6,653 bases of DNA from Acidobacteriota bacterium (GTDB taxonomy: Bacteria > Acidobacteriota > Blastocatellia > Pyrinomonadales > Pyrinomonadaceae): positions 1 through 6,653 of the forward strand of contig JADYZI010000477.1 in NCBI GenBank assembly GCA_020853255.1, in the 5' to 3' direction. The number at the start of each line of letters is the position of its first letter. Position 1 is the first letter of the stretch. This document shows, piece by piece, positions 4,331 to 6,653 of this stretch. The notes under the pieces were generated by a model, which did not search any database, was not told where the DNA came from, and saw nothing but the letters and a program-made list of their open reading frames with translations. Position numbers and translations under genes: made by a program.

Positions 4331-6130
4331 GTGAACAGTGAAGAACTCGAACTAAGTTTAAGAACTGAATTCGAGAGTTACCTCAAAGGATTTCTTGCCG
4401 AGTTTCGCCAGGAAGTATCGGAGTTTCAAAAGAACTTCGAAGCCGAGTTCGAGAAGCACAGGTCCCAAACCGATGAGGCCGTTCGGAAGCTTGTTGAGCG
4501 GTTCGACGCAGGCGTGCATCTTGACCGCGCCTTCAACGAAACCGTTGTCGAACATCTGCGCCTTGCGCGTGATGAAGGCGCGACACTTACCGCAACTGCC
4601 ATCGGCGAGGCCGAAAAACTTAAGGAACAATCGGTCCCGTCGGCGGATTTTGACAAGCTTCGTGACGCGATCAATGACATCAGCAGCAAGGGCTCTCAGT
4701 CCGAGATACTGAAACTCCTTGTCGATCACGCATCACATTTTGCCCCCCGCGGAGCGTTCTTTATTGTAAAGAATGAGCATTTTGTGGGCTGGCGCGCGTT
4801 TGGTGAAGGAGCAGTCGACGAGGACGCCGTTCGTTCGATCCAGTTCCCGATGTCAGCGGACACGGTCCTTGCCGATGCGATAACAAAGCTTGGAACCGTT
4901 GCCGCCAGCTCGAACACTCACGCTGAGGACGATCTGTTTCTTGAAACTCTGAAATATGGTTCGCCGGACCGGATGTATGCGATCCCATTGGTCGCTCGCG
5001 GCCGCGGCGTTGCCGTTTTGTACGCCGATTTTGGGGCCGATGGCGTAACCCTGAATCCCGAGGCGCTTGAGACTTTGGTCCGTGTTGCCGGCCTGACGGT
5101 AGAACTGGCCGCTGCGGCGGTACAGCCGGCTGCGGTTCCTCAAACGGCCGAGCCAACACCTGAACCAGCTTATCAGGAACCGGACGCGGTCGATCACGTG
5201 CCGGCGGCCCCAGAACCGCAGGCGTCCGAGGTCGAGACCGCTGCCGATGAATATCGCGGTGTGCAGGAATTCGAGCACGCCGATGTTCAGGCACCTTCCG
5301 AAGGAGCGGCCCCGGTTCCTTCAGTTGCGGTCGAAGAAGAGGCCCCGACAGCCGAACTTGAGCCGGTCGAAGAACCTGCTCTAGATGCCGAGCCTGTTGA
5401 GGAAGAGGTCTCCCAATTTGAGCCGGTCAACGAAGAAGTTTCGCCCGCAACGGGCTTTGCCCTGGTTGAAGAAACACCGGAAGAAGAGCAGTTTGGCGGC
5501 CCCGTTGAAGTTGTCGAGGAAGAGGTTACGGTCGATCGCTTCGGTGAGGTGATCGTTGAACGGGCTGACGAAGTAACATACTTTGAACCTGTCGCAGAAC
5601 CAACGGTCGAAACGGAACCCGTATTCGCGGAGCCCGTGCCGGTCGAAGAGTATGTACCGGTCGAGCCGGTGGATAATTTCCCGGAGGTGATCGAAGAACC
5701 GGCCCGCGAGGCTGTCCCGGTCGAGGCGGTCAACGGTTTCGTCACGCCAGCAGTTGTCGAATCGCCTGTGGAAGTGGTATCGGCGCCGGCCGCACGGACA
5801 AAATACCGCGACCGCAATGTCGAATTGCCGATCGAGGTGCCGGAGGACGAACGCCGGTTGCATAACGACGCCCGGCGATTTGCTCGGCTGCTTGTATCCG
5901 AGATCAAACTGTACAACGAACAGAAAGTGGCCGAAGGCCGCGAACGGGGCGATCTTTACGACCGGCTTCGTGAGGCGATCGACCGTTCACGTGATATGTA
6001 CGATAAACGTGTACAGCAGCCGGTTGCGGATAAATTTGATTACTTCCATTTCGAGCTTGTATCATCGCTGGCTGACGGAGAGGATGTAAGGCTAGGCGCG
6101 AGCTATCCCGGCAGTAAGGTTCCGGCTTAG
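4331..6130 (+). CDS. Coiled-coil / GAF-like / acidic linker / helical tail protein
   Basis: This 599-residue, probably cytoplasmic protein has no signal peptide or membrane segment. Residues 1-115 are charged and heptad-like (for example EFRQEVSEFQKNFEAEFEKH), as in a coiled coil. Residues about 120-262 look like a GAF domain: a helix (SEILKLLVDHASHF), a strand pair GAFFIVKNEHFVGWRAFGEG, and late strands MYAIPLVARGRGVAVLYADF. GAF domains bind small ligands or mediate dimerisation; no ligand residues can be assigned. Residues about 264-488 are an acidic, lysine-free Pro/Val/Glu/Ala linker. Residues about 496-599 form a compact helical tail with HNDARRFARLLVSEIKLYNE from 511 and YDRLREAIDRSRDMYDKRV ending at 561. 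I recall similar tails on acidobacterial and deltaproteobacterial proteins with other N-termini, but could not check. No kinase, cyclase, GGDEF or DNA-binding motif is present. It has its own promoter and a strong terminator, so is probably monocistronic. Function is unknown; a sensor or scaffold is only a guess. Confidence 0.85.
   Translation: MNSEELELSLRTEFESYLKGFLAEFRQEVSEFQKNFEAEFEKHRSQTDEAVRKLVERFDAGVHLDRAFNETVVEHLRLARDEGATLTATAIGEAEKLKEQSVPSADFDKLRDAINDISSKGSQSEILKLLVDHASHFAPRGAFFIVKNEHFVGWRAFGEGAVDEDAVRSIQFPMSADTVLADAITKLGTVAASSNTHAEDDLFLETLKYGSPDRMYAIPLVARGRGVAVLYADFGADGVTLNPEALETLVRVAGLTVELAAAAVQPAAVPQTAEPTPEPAYQEPDAVDHVPAAPEPQASEVETAADEYRGVQEFEHADVQAPSEGAAPVPSVAVEEEAPTAELEPVEEPALDAEPVEEEVSQFEPVNEEVSPATGFALVEETPEEEQFGGPVEVVEEEVTVDRFGEVIVERADEVTYFEPVAEPTVETEPVFAEPVPVEEYVPVEPVDNFPEVIEEPAREAVPVEAVNGFVTPAVVESPVEVVSAPAARTKYRDRNVELPIEVPEDERRLHNDARRFARLLVSEIKLYNEQKVAEGRERGDLYDRLREAIDRSRDMYDKRVQQPVADKFDYFHFELVSSLADGEDVRLGASYPGSKVPA
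5119..5794 (+). repeat. Low-complexity Pro/Val/Glu coding repeats inside the GAF-like gene
   Basis: This in-frame stretch encodes the linker at residues about 264-488. The tripeptide EPV occurs seven times between residues 344 and 447, often within EPVEE, FEPV or VPVE. At DNA level the phrase GAGCCGGTC and close variants recur. The stretch contains no Lys, Cys or Trp and only four Arg, so it is strongly acidic and probably unstructured. The repeats are imperfect and irregularly spaced, not a strict tandem array. Confidence 0.75.
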
Positions 6131-6148
6131 GCACGTGTAAAAATTGAA

Positions 6149-6179
6149 GAAAAAGGCTGCCCACGTGGCGGCCTTTTTC
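6149..6179. terminator. Strong bidirectional intrinsic terminator between convergent genes
   Basis: A 13-bp stem pairs GAAAAAGGCTGCC (6149-6161) with GGCGGCCTTTTTC (6167-6179) around the loop CACGT, with a single G-U wobble. T-rich sequence continues on the plus strand to 6185, and the A run on the left gives a T run for minus-strand transcripts. It lies 18 bases after the stop at 6130 and 31 bases beyond the end of the minus-strand gene at 6211, so it can serve both convergent genes. Confidence 0.9.
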
Positions 6180-6210
6180 ATTTTTGGGACCACATTATTA
6201 CTGCAAATTA

Positions 6211-6653
6211 TTAGTTCCCTGGCGGTGTCTTTTCTGAATCGAGCACCGGCCGGTCGGCGGCGGGGGCGGAGGGAGATGTGTGGAGGTGTACAACCTTCCA
6301 ATCTTTTCCGCTCCGCTTGAAGATAAGTGTCATGCGGCCTGCCGCGTTCTCGAGTTTGCCGTCATAGACCTGTGATTGTGTCCAGGTACACGTGACATAC
6401 GCGGCCGCCGGTCCGAGCATTTCAACTCGGACACCTTTGACCTCAAGCGCTACGTCTTTTGTCTTTGCATAACTGGATTCACGATTCGCCTTCATGGTGT
6501 CCCAGCCGAGCGTGACGGTTCCATTATTGTTGAAAAAGAGCGTCCGCGGGCTGTTGTCGTAAACGCTCATTACCTTCGCGGCATCGGCCTGCCGGATGCC
6601 TTCGAGCAGCCGTTCGAAGGCGTCTCGTACAGCCTTTGCCGGATCGGGTTTTG
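6211..6653 (-). CDS. SnoaL/NTF2-like domain protein, 5'-truncated by window
   Basis: The reading frame is open from the right edge to the TAA at 6213-6211, giving about 147 residues with the N-terminus missing. A Met codon at 6570 could be taken as the start. However, the frame continues upstream with sensible coding, KAVRDAFERLLEGIRQADAA then KVMSVYDNS, which is the normal first helix of this fold, so that Met is internal. Family features are WDTMKANRESSY after the first helix, alternating strands through RVEMLGPAAAYVTCTWTQ, GRMTLIFKRSGKDWKVVHLHTS as the last strand pair, and a Pro-rich tail. The WKVVHLHTS ending resembles SnoaL_3 and DUF4440 members. NTF2-fold proteins of this kind include enzymes, ligand binders and proteins of unknown role; nothing here shows which. 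Because the start is missing, a signal peptide cannot be excluded. It converges on the GAF-like gene and shares its terminator. Confidence 0.8.
   Translation of the reverse strand, partial: KPDPAKAVRDAFERLLEGIRQADAAKVMSVYDNSPRTLFFNNNGTVTLGWDTMKANRESSYAKTKDVALEVKGVRVEMLGPAAAYVTCTWTQSQVYDGKLENAAGRMTLIFKRSGKDWKVVHLHTSPSAPAADRPVLDSEKTPPGN

Noticed and set aside
4761..5294. Minus-strand 177-codon ORF rich in Arg and Pro
   Set aside because: It overlaps the GAF-like coding region and its composition is typical of a shadow frame in a GC-rich gene.
5287..5916. Minus-strand 209-codon ORF rich in Ser, Thr and Gly
   Set aside because: It is the antisense of the low-complexity linker; Glu, Pro and Val codons read backwards give Ser/Thr-rich sequence. 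No ribosome binding site or domain supports it.
1..6653. CRISPR array, tRNA or rRNA gene, transposon or phage module
   Set aside because: No regularly spaced identical repeats, no cloverleaf or rRNA-like sequence, and no transposase, integrase or structural phage motifs were seen on either strand.

Overview
The window is ordinary chromosomal sequence of moderate GC with protein-coding genes on both strands. No RNA gene, CRISPR array, insertion sequence or phage gene was seen. My best guess for the host is an Acidobacteriota member, perhaps Blastocatellia. This is inference from gene content, from the style of the envelope-sugar genes, and from a C-terminal domain I remember from acidobacterial and deltaproteobacterial proteins; I could not test it.

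Layout. Positions 1-256 (minus strand) hold the N-terminus of a GT-B glycosyltransferase that runs off the left edge. A 168-bp divergent spacer (257-424) carries degenerate heptanucleotide repeats. Then come a WbaP-type polyprenyl-phosphate sugar-1-phosphate transferase (425-1993) and, overlapping it by ATGA, the release-factor methyltransferase prmC (1990-2847). After about 225 bp without a convincing gene there is a 67-residue two-helix membrane protein with an almost ideal ribosome binding site (3074-3277). A 258-bp spacer containing a TTGACAA/TTGTCAA dyad leads to an Nfu-type iron-sulfur carrier (3536-4105). A promoter-bearing spacer with a leader of about 120 nt precedes a 599-residue protein (4331-6130) made of a coiled coil, a GAF-like domain, a long lysine-free acidic Pro/Val/Glu linker and a compact helical tail. 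A strong, apparently bidirectional terminator (6149-6179) separates it from a convergent SnoaL/NTF2-like gene (6211-6653, minus strand) whose 5' end lies beyond the window.

How the genes relate. The glycosyltransferase and the sugar-phosphate transferase form one half of a divergent surface-polysaccharide locus: WbaP-type enzymes load the first sugar on undecaprenyl phosphate, and GT-B enzymes extend the chain. prmC (translation termination) is coupled to the sugar transferase by position rather than by obvious function. The remaining genes look like separate transcription units: a membrane microprotein, an Fe-S cluster carrier, a cytoplasmic sensor-like protein of unknown role, and a small NTF2-fold protein.

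I found no convincing new multi-gene system. The most interesting items are the GAF/linker/tail protein, the dyad in front of nfu, the heptad repeats and the wbaP-prmC coupling.
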